Source: Orobanche coerulescens (lineage: Eukaryota > Streptophyta > Magnoliopsida > Lamiales > Orobanchaceae). Taken from it: DNA of 64,000 bases. Location: NCBI GenBank assembly GCA_033398695.1, contig JAWKAU010000242.1:110945-174944 (forward strand), in the 5' to 3' direction. Positions 22,469 through 33,360 of this stretch are shown here, one piece after another (position 1 is the first letter of the stretch; each line of letters starts with the position of its first letter). The notes under the pieces are model-generated. The model saw only the letters and a list, made by a program, of their open reading frames with translations. It was not told the origin of the DNA and did no database searches. The position numbers and the translations under genes were made by a program.

Positions 22469-24560
22469 TTAGGTTGAGGAAACCTAGGCCGCCGGGTCAA
22501 GTCGTGTTGTTTGAGTCTTGTTTCGCTGGATTTTTATCCGATCGAGTCGTGTCGCGACGCTGCCGCTTGAGTTTGTTGGTCGTGATTAGTATCGGGGCGA
22601 TCATCATCTTCGTGCGACTGTGGAAGTAAGTCTCCTTCTTTGTGTTGTGCCTCGTGTGACACGAGCTATTTTTATAATTATTTGTTAAGTGGTGGAATTT
22701 TTATGTGAATTTTGATTTCACGATATGTATTTAGTCGACTTTCTTATTTGATTTATACGAGGAGTATTGTCGCTTGTGATGTCCTTTTATTGTTGTTTTT
22801 GTTCGTTGTCGATGATTTTCGAATCGATTTGCACGCTTTACAAGTTCTATTGTAAAAGCTTTGTGCTTATACGCTGCTCGACTTGTTCACTAGCCATGGA
22901 GAGTATTTTATCGCTGGTTTTGTTCAATGTGGTATTTTATCGCTTATTTCCGCTTAAGGACATATATTGTCTTGATTTTAAACGCTTTGGTGCGTGTGCT
23001 AGGAGTTGTTTTAGTGAACGCTCGATGTGTGAGATTTGGGCATTCTGGCCTATTGGATTTTTGAAAACCTTGAGTATCTTGGAAAAATAAACTTCGAGAC
23101 ATACTTTTCAAATGAGTTATTTTCTTGTGGTACATCCAAGGTGCCACAATATATTTCAAAAATTTTCTACCTCGAGGACCAAAATGTTTTGAGATATTTT
23201 CAATGTTTTAGAAACACTTTTATTTAGACCCAAGGGTCGAATATTCTGAAGGTTTTCACTAAGAGAAAGTGTCCTCATTTTTATCAAATGCGAAATGGTT
23301 CTCCAATGTCTCGATAACGATGTTTCACGTTTATACTTTTTGAAAGGTGACACTCAAGATCAACCAGTATTCTTCAAATTATTTTCAAAACGAGATTTTC
23401 GTTTTTAAAATCTATCCATTCCCGTTTGAGGGCTGGGTATGTATGTATGATGTTCGCGTTGTCATTATGATATTTACTCCCGAGTATGATCGAATTGGCG
23501 GTGTAAGCGTTGAGTCGCTTTTCACACATTTGTTGTGCTAGCCCCCTGTGAGAGGTGGGATGTTGGTGTTGAATGTTGTCATCTCGTGGTGATTTCTGTG
23601 TTGTCGCGCATGTGCGAGCTGTTAGAACTTGGGTTGGTATGGCCGTGTGCATCGGTGATCGTTCCGTTATGTGTCCGCTGTTTAATGTCTTGTTACCTTG
23701 CTTCCGTATTTGTGAATTTCGTGGACGAGGTCGGAGGTAATGCCCGTACTACTTTGACTTATGTATTTTCTCTTCCCCCAGTCTATCGATTCGCTCATGT
23801 TCGTTGGTACTTTATGAACTTGTTCGGTATTTCAGTTTCATCGTCCGAACGAACTGTGATCTTGTTTTGAGTTGATCTGGTTATCGATGTTACTTTTTCG
23901 GGTTCGGCCGATTCTTGTGAACCTTGTTTGGGAGTGACATCATCCGGTTCTACTAGTTCTTTTATTCAAGTGGATCGGATTTGGAACTCTTATGTTTTCG
24001 ACTGGCCGACTCATTTATGTTCGCTGGCATTTCGAGCTTGTCCCGCCTCTTGTTTTTGTTTATCGAACGAGTGTGGTATCGCTTCTAATAACTCGCTCGT
24101 GGTGACCTTTCAATCGCTATTCCCTTTCCCGGATCTTCGGCAATGTATGTCTTGTAGTTCTCACAAGATCATCCTCGGAGTTGTTGTTTGAACTTTATTG
24201 TTCTTTGTGATTCGAACATGATTGTTCGATTTTTGTTGTCTCGATCGCTTGTTTGTTCGGTTTTTGTTCTCGCTTCGTGATTGTTGAACGCTCGTGCTCC
24301 TTCGTAATTCCCTTTAGTTCGGGAAATTAGTTTCGTTTTCAATCTTCCATCCCTTAGGCGATGGGATTCCGTGTTTGTTCAGCGGTTGACTCGCTTTGAT
24401 TGATGCACCGTTGGGTTGGTCAATCATATTGGTTTTCGTTCGTTGTGTTTTGTGATTGTCGGATAATTGACTTGGATATATTATCCATTTGATGACGCTT
24501 GTCACTTGTTGGTTTTATTATATCCCTAACGGCGACGTTGTGTTGGTCGCCGTGGAGCGT

Positions 24561-24565
24561 GTTTT
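24561..24565. repeat. target-site duplication of C, left
   Basis: GTTTT, identical to 33202-33206. Confidence 0.85.
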
Positions 24566-27500
24566 TGTAATATCCGCAATTTTCGATTTTCGGTAAAATT
24601 CTTTTTTCGGTCGGAGTCCGTTTTGACGACTCGCTCATGACCGTTTCGTCATTCTGAGAATGATTAATTCTACACTTTTTGACATCCGAGTTCGTTTCGG
24701 TGTCGTTTTGTTGAGTTCCGTGTTTTTTTCGCGACTTTTCCGCACTTGAGTTCGATTCTTGCGAATCTCGTCCGAAACTGTTGTTTCGAGTTTCCCGCAA
24801 GTCCGTTTAACTTTGTTAGACGTGTTGTGAACTTCGGTTTGGTTATTCGATCACGTATCGTGATTTCCTAGCGCTTGGGCCATTTTGTAATTTCTTGAAA
24901 GTTACGGGTATCCGTATCTGTAATTGTTGTCTCGACCCGCTTCTTGGTCGCGTATGACTAATTATGGTATTACGCTTTCATTTCGAGTCGCTTATCTTGT
25001 CCGCGAACTTTTCGCCGTGTTCGCTGGCCTGCTTTCTAAATCGGTCGCCGAGCCCTCGCGGTGGCGGATCGCCGACGGCATGGATCGGCCGGACGATTGC
25101 GGGCACCGGCCGGACGGTGCGGCAGAACCGGCGAGCGCACGCCACGGCCGGAAGGCTGCGCGCGCTAACCGGCAGTGTAGCGACGCCGCCGGGTGGCCTA
25201 GCGTACGCTATCGGGCCCGGGCAGCGGGGTTTCGAGGTTCTCGACTCGGCCAGATCGGCAGTATCGCACGCCACGCCGAGCGTAGCGCGCGCTAGTCGGC
25301 AGCGAAGCGCACGCCGCCGGCCGGCTAGCGACGTTACTGCCGGGCGCTTTAGTCCAAAGGCTATCGGATGTGCCGGCTAGCGCGCGCAGTATCCGGCCGT
25401 AGCGCACGCTAGCGGAGTCGGGTCGACAGTTCGGCCGGGCAGGTTGGTCGGTGATGCCGGTGTTGTGGGCCCCGGCCGAGGTGCTCGGCCGATACCGCCG
25501 AGAAGCGCACGCTAGTCCGGGAAGGCTAGCGCACGCTAGTCGGCCCAGATAAATATGGCCGAGCAAATACATTTCACTTCGCTTTTCATTTCCTTCCTTC
25601 TCCATCCGCGAGTGGCGATTCATGGGCGATTTAAGCCATGTTGTTTAACAACAAATCCATGAAGTCCTTGAGTTCATAACATCAATCGATCGTCTGCTAT
25701 CAACCTTTGATCCAAATAATCAAGGTAATCTTCCTTAGAACCCTAATTTCGTGAATTTGGGGATTTTTGCAATTTCGTCCGATTCGCTCCGTGTTGTTGA
25801 TTAATTCATGATGGGTGTGATTAATCTTGATAGTATTCTTGTGTTTAACATCATTTAATCCATTGTTCTTCGTCGAATCAAGTATATTTCTTGATTTCCT
25901 TCGAGTTGACTTTTTGGGGGATTTGTCCCCGATCTCGCTTTTTCATCCGCTGATGGATCGATTATGGTTAAATGATGTTGTTAAACATATTCTATGGATT
26001 GTATATCCATATTTCAACTTGGAATTTCGTTTTCGGGTTTTGACGGAACGAATCGTGTTCTTGGCCGCTTGGGGGAAATCCGTGAACTTTCGTCATTCGT
26101 TTTTGAATTCAACGACTTTGAGTCGTGTTATGGAATTCATTTCATTGTTATTATTTGTCCTTCGTAGTTTATGAACGTGAGTTGGCGTTCGGTGGAGTCG
26201 GCGGGTTCGTAGTCGGTTCGCCAACCTACTCCTGGCCGATTCTCCGCGTTGTTCTTATTCGAGGCAAGTACCTTGCCCATACTTTTCTCGCTTTATGGAT
26301 ATGATGATCGGTGGTCGCCTTGATGTGTTTGTTTGGTTATTTGAAATGAATTTTCAAAGGATTTCGGTTTGGCCTCGTTAAAGGCTCTCTTCCAAAACGC
26401 TGTGTGTTTTGTGAACGTTGTGGTTTGTAAATTGATTATGATTTGATTATTTTGAACGTTGAAGGCTTTGATGATCACCCAATTTTAAAAGTTATGGAAA
26501 AGCGTATTACCGGTTTAATCCTGTTATTAGGTTTTGGGGAGATGATAATGTTGTCGGATAAATGGCCATCTCTAGTAAGTATTCTTAATGAACTTACATT
26601 CTTAGCATGTTAGTATTGCATGAGTAACGTGTGTGTGTGTATGCTCACTACGGTTAGACTCGACGGGTCTCGGTAGGGTTCCACGAAGCCGTGGACCGCG
26701 AGCTTGCTTTTAACCACCGTGGGTTAGATCCGACGGTCTCGGCAGGGATCCACGAAGCTGTGGGTCCGCGGTTAATTGTGGTGCATTTTTACAAATGTGA
26801 TTTGATATTGGCATTTCCGGAAATGAGTGCTTTTGAACGGTTTTCATTTGCATGCATTGACTAGGTGCGTAAGAGGTAAGTTGTTCGTTTGGCTTACTTG
26901 GCTAGGATGGCACTAGAGTATTTTGTTGTTTGTTTTAAATCCTTTATTTGTGGATTTTGATGTTGGGAGACGAACCTTGTGGTCGTTCTTGTGTACTGTG
27001 AGTTGATGAGTTTTGGGGCTAAAATCCCAATGGTTTGGTAAAAGTTGTTTTACGGATTTGGGGCTAAAATCCCAACGGTTTGGTTAATGTCATTTTTCAG
27101 AAAGTAAACCTCTGGGGCGGTGACCCCTTTGTCTTTTGGATTTCGAAAAGTAGGATTTGATAATCCTAAATTGTTTTCTATTAAAACTCTCGATGGCATT
27201 CTAAACCGTTTTATAAATTATTCCCATTGATTTATGATATTTCGTTTTTGTAATGTTTTCTCAAACCCTTGCCTCGAAGTACTTTTCGCTTCGCTTCGAT
27301 CTTTGAGGATCCTGCTATTGTTATTCGTGGAATGTGAACCGTATGGCTCGTATTTGCACTTTGTATTTGCACTAGCAAAACAAAGGAGTTTGCTAACCCC
27401 CGAGTATTCGGGGTGGATGTCCTGTTTGCATTCGTTTTGGAGCATAACACAGGTCGGCACGAAGGATGATGAAAGATGATCGATACTAATCACATGAGGA

Positions 27501-27761
27501 ACCGTACATCATGTGTTGGTTCAGTTGTACTTTATTTTCCACTGCTGTATTATTCCCGTTGTACGGGTGTAGTTGTATTTTGTCCCCTGCGTGGGCATGA
27601 GTTGTATTTGAGTTGTATGTATTCGTGGAAAGACCAAATCGGTCCATCGAGTCATTGTAGCCTTGAAGGCATTGTCGAGATGTTAAATATTGTTACCACT
27701 GTAGATCCTCGAGGAGAGGGTCTACGGCGTGTAATATCCCCGAGTGGATCGGGGTGTTACA
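24566..27761 (+). repeat. 5' LTR of element C
   Basis: 3196 bp. Starts TGTAATATCCGC and ends GGGGTGTTACA. Contains an AGCGCACGCT word array (25131-25541), ATAAATA at 25549, ATGTTGTTTAACAACAA at 25638, the two-unit 71-bp repeat near 26650-26780 and the twin hairpins near 27373-27413. Confidence 0.88.
25131..25555 (+). promoter_or_regulatory. C-type U3 word array and TATA box
   Basis: More than ten AGCGCACGC / TAGCGCGCGCTA-type words, for example CTAGCGCACGCTAG at 25526-25539, in strongly GC-rich DNA. ATAAATA is at 25549-25555. Confidence 0.6.
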
Positions 27762-27765
27762 TAAA

Positions 27766-27776
27766 TGGTATCGAGC
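27766..27776 (+). other. primer binding site of C
   Basis: TGGTATCGAGC, as in B but with one G missing. Confidence 0.72.
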
Positions 27777-30001
27777 TTAGGTTGAGGAAACCTAGGCCGC
27801 CGGGTCAAGTCGTGTTGTTTGAGTCTTGTTTCGCCGGATTTTATCCGATCGAGTCGTGTCGCGACGCTGCCGCTTGAGTTTGTTGGTCGTGATTAGTATC
27901 GTGGGGCGATCATCATCTTCGTGCACTGTGGAAGTAAGTCTCCTTCTTTGTGTTGTGCCTCGTGTGACACGAGCTATTTTTATGATTATTTGTTAAGTGG
28001 TGGAATTTTTATGTGAATTTTGATTTCACGATATGTATTTAGTCGACTTTCGTATTTGATTTATACGAGGAGTATTGTCGCTTGTGATGTCCTTTTATTG
28101 TTGTTTTTGTTCGTTGTTGATGATTTTCGAATCGATTTGCACGCTTTACAAGTTCTATTGTAAAAGCTTTGTGCTTATACGCTGTCGACTTGTTCACTAG
28201 CCAAATGGAGAGTATTTTATCGCTGGTTTTGTTCAATGTGGTATTTTATCGCTTATTTCCGCTTAAGGACATATATTGTCTTGATTTTAAACGCTTTGGT
28301 GCGTGTGCTAGGAGTTGTTTTAGTGAACGCTTGTGATGTGTGAGTTTTGGGCATTCGCCTATCGATTTTTGAAAACCTTGAGTATCTTGGAAAAATAAAC
28401 TTCGAGACATACTTTTCAAATGAGTTATTTTCTTGTGGTACATCCAAGGTGCCACAATATATTTCAAAAATTTTCTACCTCGAGGACCAAAATATTTTGA
28501 GATATTTTCAACACTTTTATTTAGACCCGAGGGTCGAATATTTTGAAAGTTTTCACTAAAAGAAAATGTCCTCATTTTTATCAAATGCGAAATGGTTCTC
28601 CAATGTCTCGATAACGATGTTTCACGTTTGTACCTTTTTTTGAAAGATGATACTCAAGATCAATCGGTGTTCTTCTAAATTATTTTCAAAATGAGGATTT
28701 CGTTTTTAAAACCTATCCATTCCCGTTTGAGGACTGGGTATGTATGTGTTATGTTCGCGTTGTCATTTTGATACTTTCTCCCGAGTATGATCGAATTGGC
28801 GGTGTGAGCGTTGAGACGCTTTCCACACATTGGTTGTGCTAGCCCCTGTGAGAGGCGGAGTGTTGGTATTGAATGTTGTCGCCTCGTAGTGATTCCTGCG
28901 TTGTCGCGCATGTGCGAGCTGTTAGAGCTTGGTTTGGTATGACCGTGTGCATCGGTGATGGTTCCGTTATGTGTCCGCTGTTTAATGTCTTGTTACCTTG
29001 CTTCCGTATTTGTGAATTTCGTGGACGAGGCCTGAGGTAATGCCCGTACTATTTTGACTTCGTATTTTCTCTTCCCCCGCCTATCGATTCGCTCATGTTC
29101 GTTGGTACTTTATGAACTTGTTCGGTATTTCGCCATCGTCCGAACGAATCGTGATCTTGTTTTGAGTTGATCTCGTTATCGATGTTACTTTTTCTGTTCA
29201 TTCGATTCTTGTGAACCTTGTTTGGGAGTGACATCATCTCGGTTCTACAAGTTCTTTTATTCAAGTGGATCGGATTTCGAACTCTTATGTTTTCGACTGC
29301 CGACTCATTTATGTTCGTTGGCATTTCGAGCTTGTCCTCGCCCTTGTTTTTGTTTATCGAACGAGTGTGGTATCGCTTTGGAATAACTCGCTCGCCGTGG
29401 TGACCTTTCAATCGCTATTCCCTTTCCCGTGGATCTTCGGCAATGTATGTCTTGTAGTTCTCACAAGATCATCCTCGAGTTGTTGTTTGAACTTTATTGT
29501 TCTTTGTGATTCGAACATGATTGTTCGATTTTTGTTGTCTCGATCGCTTGTTTGCTCGGTTTTTGTTCTCGCTTCGTGATTGTTGAACGCTCGTGCTCCT
29601 TCGTAATTCCCTTTAGTTCGGGAAATTAGTTTCGTTTTCAATCTTCCATCCCTTAGGCGATGGGATTCCGTGTTTGTTCGGCTGACTCGCTTTGATTGAT
29701 GTACCGTTGGGTTGGCCAATCATATTGATTTTCGCTCGTTGTGTTTTGTGATTATCGGATAATTGACTTGGCTATAGTATCCGCTTGATGACGCTTGTCA
29801 CTTGTCGGTTTTATTATATCCCTAACGGCGACGTTGTGTTGGTCACTGTGGAGCGTGTTTACACGCCGTATATTCCTTTGCGTTGTTTGTAACATTTCGC
29901 CGTTGGGCATTAGTTACGCATTCTTGTGTGTCTCGTTGAGTTTTTCCCGGCGGAATATTTCTTCTCCCTACTTGTTTTAAGTTTCGGACGAAACTTCTTT
30001 T

Positions 30002-30014
30002 AAGGAGGGTAGAA
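30002..30014 (+). other. polypurine tract of C
   Basis: AAGGAGGGTAGAA directly before the 3' LTR. Confidence 0.8.
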
Positions 30015-33000
30015 TGTAATATCCGCAATTTTCGATTTTCGTAAAATTCTTTTTCGGTCGAGTCCGCTTTGACGACTCGCCATGACCGCTTCGCCATTCC
30101 GAGAATGATTAATTTACACTTTTGACATCCGAGTTCGCTTCGTGTCGCTTTTGTTGAGTTCCGTGTTTTTTCGTGACTTTTCCGCACTTGAGTTCGATTC
30201 TTGCGAATCTCGTCCGAAATCGTTGTTTCGAAGTTTCCCGCAAGTCCGTTTAACTTTGTTAGACGTGTTGTGAACTTCGGTTTGGTTATTCGATCACGAT
30301 CGTGATTTCCGCGCTTTGGGCCATTTTGTAATTTCTTGAAAGTTACGTATCCGTATCTGTAATTGTTGTCTCGACCCGCTTCTTGGTCGCGTATGACTAA
30401 TTATGGTATTACGCTTTCATTTCGAGTCGCTTATCTTGTCCGCGAACTTTTCGCCGTGTTCGCTCCGCCTGCTTTCAAATCGGTCGCCGAGTTCGCGGTG
30501 GTATGGATCGCCGACGGCATGGATCGCCGGACGATTGCGGCACCGCCGGACGGTGCGGCAGAACCGGCGAGCGCACGCCACGGCCGGAAGGTCGCGCGCG
30601 CTAACCGGCAGTGTAGCGACGCCGCCGGTGGCCTAGCGACGCCATCGCCCGGGCAGTGGGGTTTCGAGGTTCTCGACTCGGCCAGATCGGCAGTAGCGCA
30701 CGCTACGCCGAGCGTAGCGCGCGCTAGTCGGGCAGCGTAGCGCACGCCGCCGGCCGGCTAGCGACGTTACTGCCGGCAGCTTTAGTCCAGGGCTACCGGA
30801 TGTGCCGCTAGCGCGCGCAGTATCCGGCCGTAGCGCACGCTAGCGGGAGTCGGGTCGGCAGTGTCTTGGCCGGCAGGTTGGTCGGTGATGCCGGTGTTGT
30901 GGGCCCTGCCGAGGGTGCTCGGCCGATACCGGCCGATAGCGCACGCTAGTCCGGAAGGCTAGCGCACGCTAGGTCGCCCAGATAAATATGGTCGAGCAAA
31001 TACATTTCACTTCGCTTTTCATTTCCTTCCTTCTCCATCCGCGAGTGGCGATTCATGGGCGATTTAAGCCATGTTGTTTAACAACAAATCCATGAAGTCC
31101 TTGAGTTCATAACATCAATCGATCGTCTGCTATCAACCTTTGATCCAAATAATCAAGGTAATCTTCCTTAGAACCCTAATTTCGTGAATTTGGGGATTTT
31201 TGCAATTTCGTCCGATTCGCTCCGTGTTGTTGATTAATTCATGATGGGTGTGATTAATCTTGATAGTATTCTTGTGTTTAACATCATTTAATCCATTGTT
31301 CTTCGTCAATCAAGTATATTTCTTGATTTCCTTCGAGTTGACTTTTCGGGGGATTTGTCCCCATCTCGCTTTTTCATCCGCTTTCGATGGATCGATTATG
31401 GTTAAATGATGTTGTTAAACATATTCTATGGATTGTATATCCATATTTCAACTTGGAATTTCGTTTTCGGGTTTTGACGGAACGAATCGTGTTCTTGGCC
31501 GTTTTGGGGGAAATCCGTGAACTTTCGTCATTCGTTCTTTGAATTCAACGACTTTGAGTCGTGTTATGGAATTCATTTCATTGTTATTATTTGTCCTTCG
31601 TAGTTTATGAACGTGAGTTGGCGTTCGGTGGAGTCGGCGGGTTCGTAGTCGGTTCGGGCCAACCTACTCGGCCGATTCTCGCGTTGTTCTTATTCGAGGC
31701 AAGTACCTTGCCCATACTTTTCTCGTTTTATGGATATGATGATCGGTGGTCGTCTTGATGTGTTTGTTTGGTTATTTGAAATGAATTTTCAAAGGATTTC
31801 GGTTTGGCCTCGTTAAAGGCTCTCTTTCCAAAACGCGTGTGTGTTTTGTGAACGTTGTGTTTTGGAAATTGATTATGATTTGATTATTTTGAACGTTGAA
31901 GGCTTTGATGATATCCCTATTTTTAAAGTTATGGAATTGTGTATTCCGGTTTAATCGTTATTATGTTTTGGGGAGTTGATAATGTTGTCGGATAAATGGC
32001 CATCTCTAGTAAGTATTCTTAATGAACTTACATTCTTAGCATGTTAGTATTGCATGAGTAACGTGTGTGTGTGTATGCTCACTACGGGTTAGACTCGACG
32101 GGGTCTCGGTAGGGTTCCACGAAGCTGTGGACCGCGAGCTTGCTTTTAACCACCGTGGGTTAGATCCGACGGGTCTCGGCAGGATCCACGGCCGTGGGTC
32201 CGCGGTTAATTGTGGTGCATTTTTACAAATGTGATTTGATATTGGCATTTCCTAAATGAGTGCTTTTGAACGGTTTTCATTTGCATGCATCGACTAGGTG
32301 CGTAAGAGGTAAGTTGTTCGTTTGGCTTACTTGGCTAGGATGGCACTAGAGTATTTTGTTGTTTGTTTTAAATCCTTTATTTGTGGATTTTGATGTTGGG
32401 AGACGAACCTTGTGGTCGTTCTTGTGTACTGTGAGTTCATGAGTTTTGGGGCTAAAATCCCAATGGTTTGGTAAAAGTTGTTTTACTTGATTTGGGGCTA
32501 AAATCCCAACGGTTTGGTTAATGTCATTTTTCGTAAAGTAAACCTCGGGCGGTGACCCCTTTGTCTTTTGGATTTCAAAAGTAGGATTTGATAATCCTAA
32601 ATTGTTTTCTATTAAAACTCTCGATGGCATTCTAAACCGCTTTATAAATTATTCCCATTGATTTATGATATTTCGCTTTTGTAATGTTTTCTCAAACCCT
32701 TGCCTCGGGAAGTACTTTTCGCTTCGCTTGGATCTTTGAGGATCCTCGGTTGTTATTCGTGGAATGTGAACCGTATGGCTCGTATTTGCACTTTGTATTT
32801 GCACTAGCAAAACAAAGGAGTTTGCTAACCCCGAGTATTCTGGGGTGGATGTCTGTTTTTGCATTCAGGTTTTGGAGCATAACACAGGGTCGGCACGAAG
32901 GATGATGAAAGATGATCGATACTAATCACATGAGGAACCGTACATCGTGTGTTGGTTCAGTTGTACTTTATTTTCCGCTGCTGTATTATTCCCGTTGTAC

Positions 33001-33201
33001 GGGTGTAGTTGTGTTTTGTCCCCTGCGTGGGCATGAGTTGTATTTGAGTTGTATGTATTCGTGGAAAGACCAAATCGGTCTACTGAGTCATTGTAGCCTT
33101 GAAGGCATTGTCGAGATGTTAAATATTGTTACCAGCCTGGTAGATCCTCGAGGAGAGGGTCTACGGCGTGTAATATCCCTGAGTGGATTGGGGGTGTTAC
33201 A
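30015..33201 (+). repeat. 3' LTR of element C
   Basis: 3187 bp, collinear with 24566-27761. Confidence 0.88.
30541..30988 (+). promoter_or_regulatory. C-type word array and TATA box, 3' LTR copy
   Basis: Same AGCGCACGCT words; ATAAATA at 30982-30988. Confidence 0.58.
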
Positions 33202-33206
33202 GTTTT
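33202..33206. repeat. target-site duplication of C, right
   Basis: GTTTT, identical to 24561-24565. Confidence 0.85.
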
Positions 33207-33347
33207 CACGCCGTATATTCCTTTGCGTTGTTTGCGACGTTTCGCCGTTGGGCGTTAGTTACGCATTCTTGTGTGTCTCGTTGAGTTTTTCCTGGCGGAA
33301 TATTTCTTCTCCCTACTTGTTTTAAGTTTCGGGACGAAACTTCTTTT

Positions 33348-33360
33348 AAGGAGGGTAGAA
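33348..33360 (+). other. polypurine tract of B
   Basis: AAGGAGGGTAGAA next to the 3' LTR, after the hairpin AAGTTTCG-GGA-CGAAACTT. Confidence 0.8.

Larger units (their letters stand above)
22453..24565 (+). other. interior of B (left part), non-coding
   Basis: PBS, a leader with donor-like GTAAGT (22626), then about 1.9 kb with no recognised domain. ORFs such as 22767-23090 also occur in C's interior and match no retroelement protein. The right part (33207-33360) carries the 3' end and purine tract. Confidence 0.6.
27762..30014 (+). other. interior of C, non-coding
   Basis: PBS, donor-like GTAAGT at 27934, then sequence shared with B and F. No gag or pol motif in any frame. It ends with the hairpin AAGTTTCG-GA-CGAAACTT and the purine tract. 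Confidence 0.6.
24566..33201 (+). mobile_element. LTR retrotransposon C (non-autonomous, LARD-like)
   Basis: Inserted in the interior of B with the 5-bp duplication GTTTT (24561-24565 and 33202-33206). LTRs are 24566-27761 and 30015-33201 (3.2 kb each). The PBS TGGTATCGAGC is at 27766, the purine tract at 30002-30014. The 2.25-kb interior has no gag or pol and is closely similar to the interiors of B and F. Total 8.64 kb. It is the innermost, hence youngest, insertion on this side. F at 42616 is the same family. Confidence 0.88.

Noticed and set aside
22767..23090. ORFs recurring at matching places in the interiors of B, C and F
   Set aside because: Recurrence follows from DNA identity of the elements; no gag, pol or other domain and frames break between copies.
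24924..25623. Long GC-rich ORFs on both strands in the C LTRs (also 12730-13230, 18912-19535, 30363-30745, 50294-50884)
   Set aside because: They arise from the CG-rich word arrays, exist in several frames at once, are Arg/Pro/Ala-rich without domains, and are not conserved between LTR partners because of indels.
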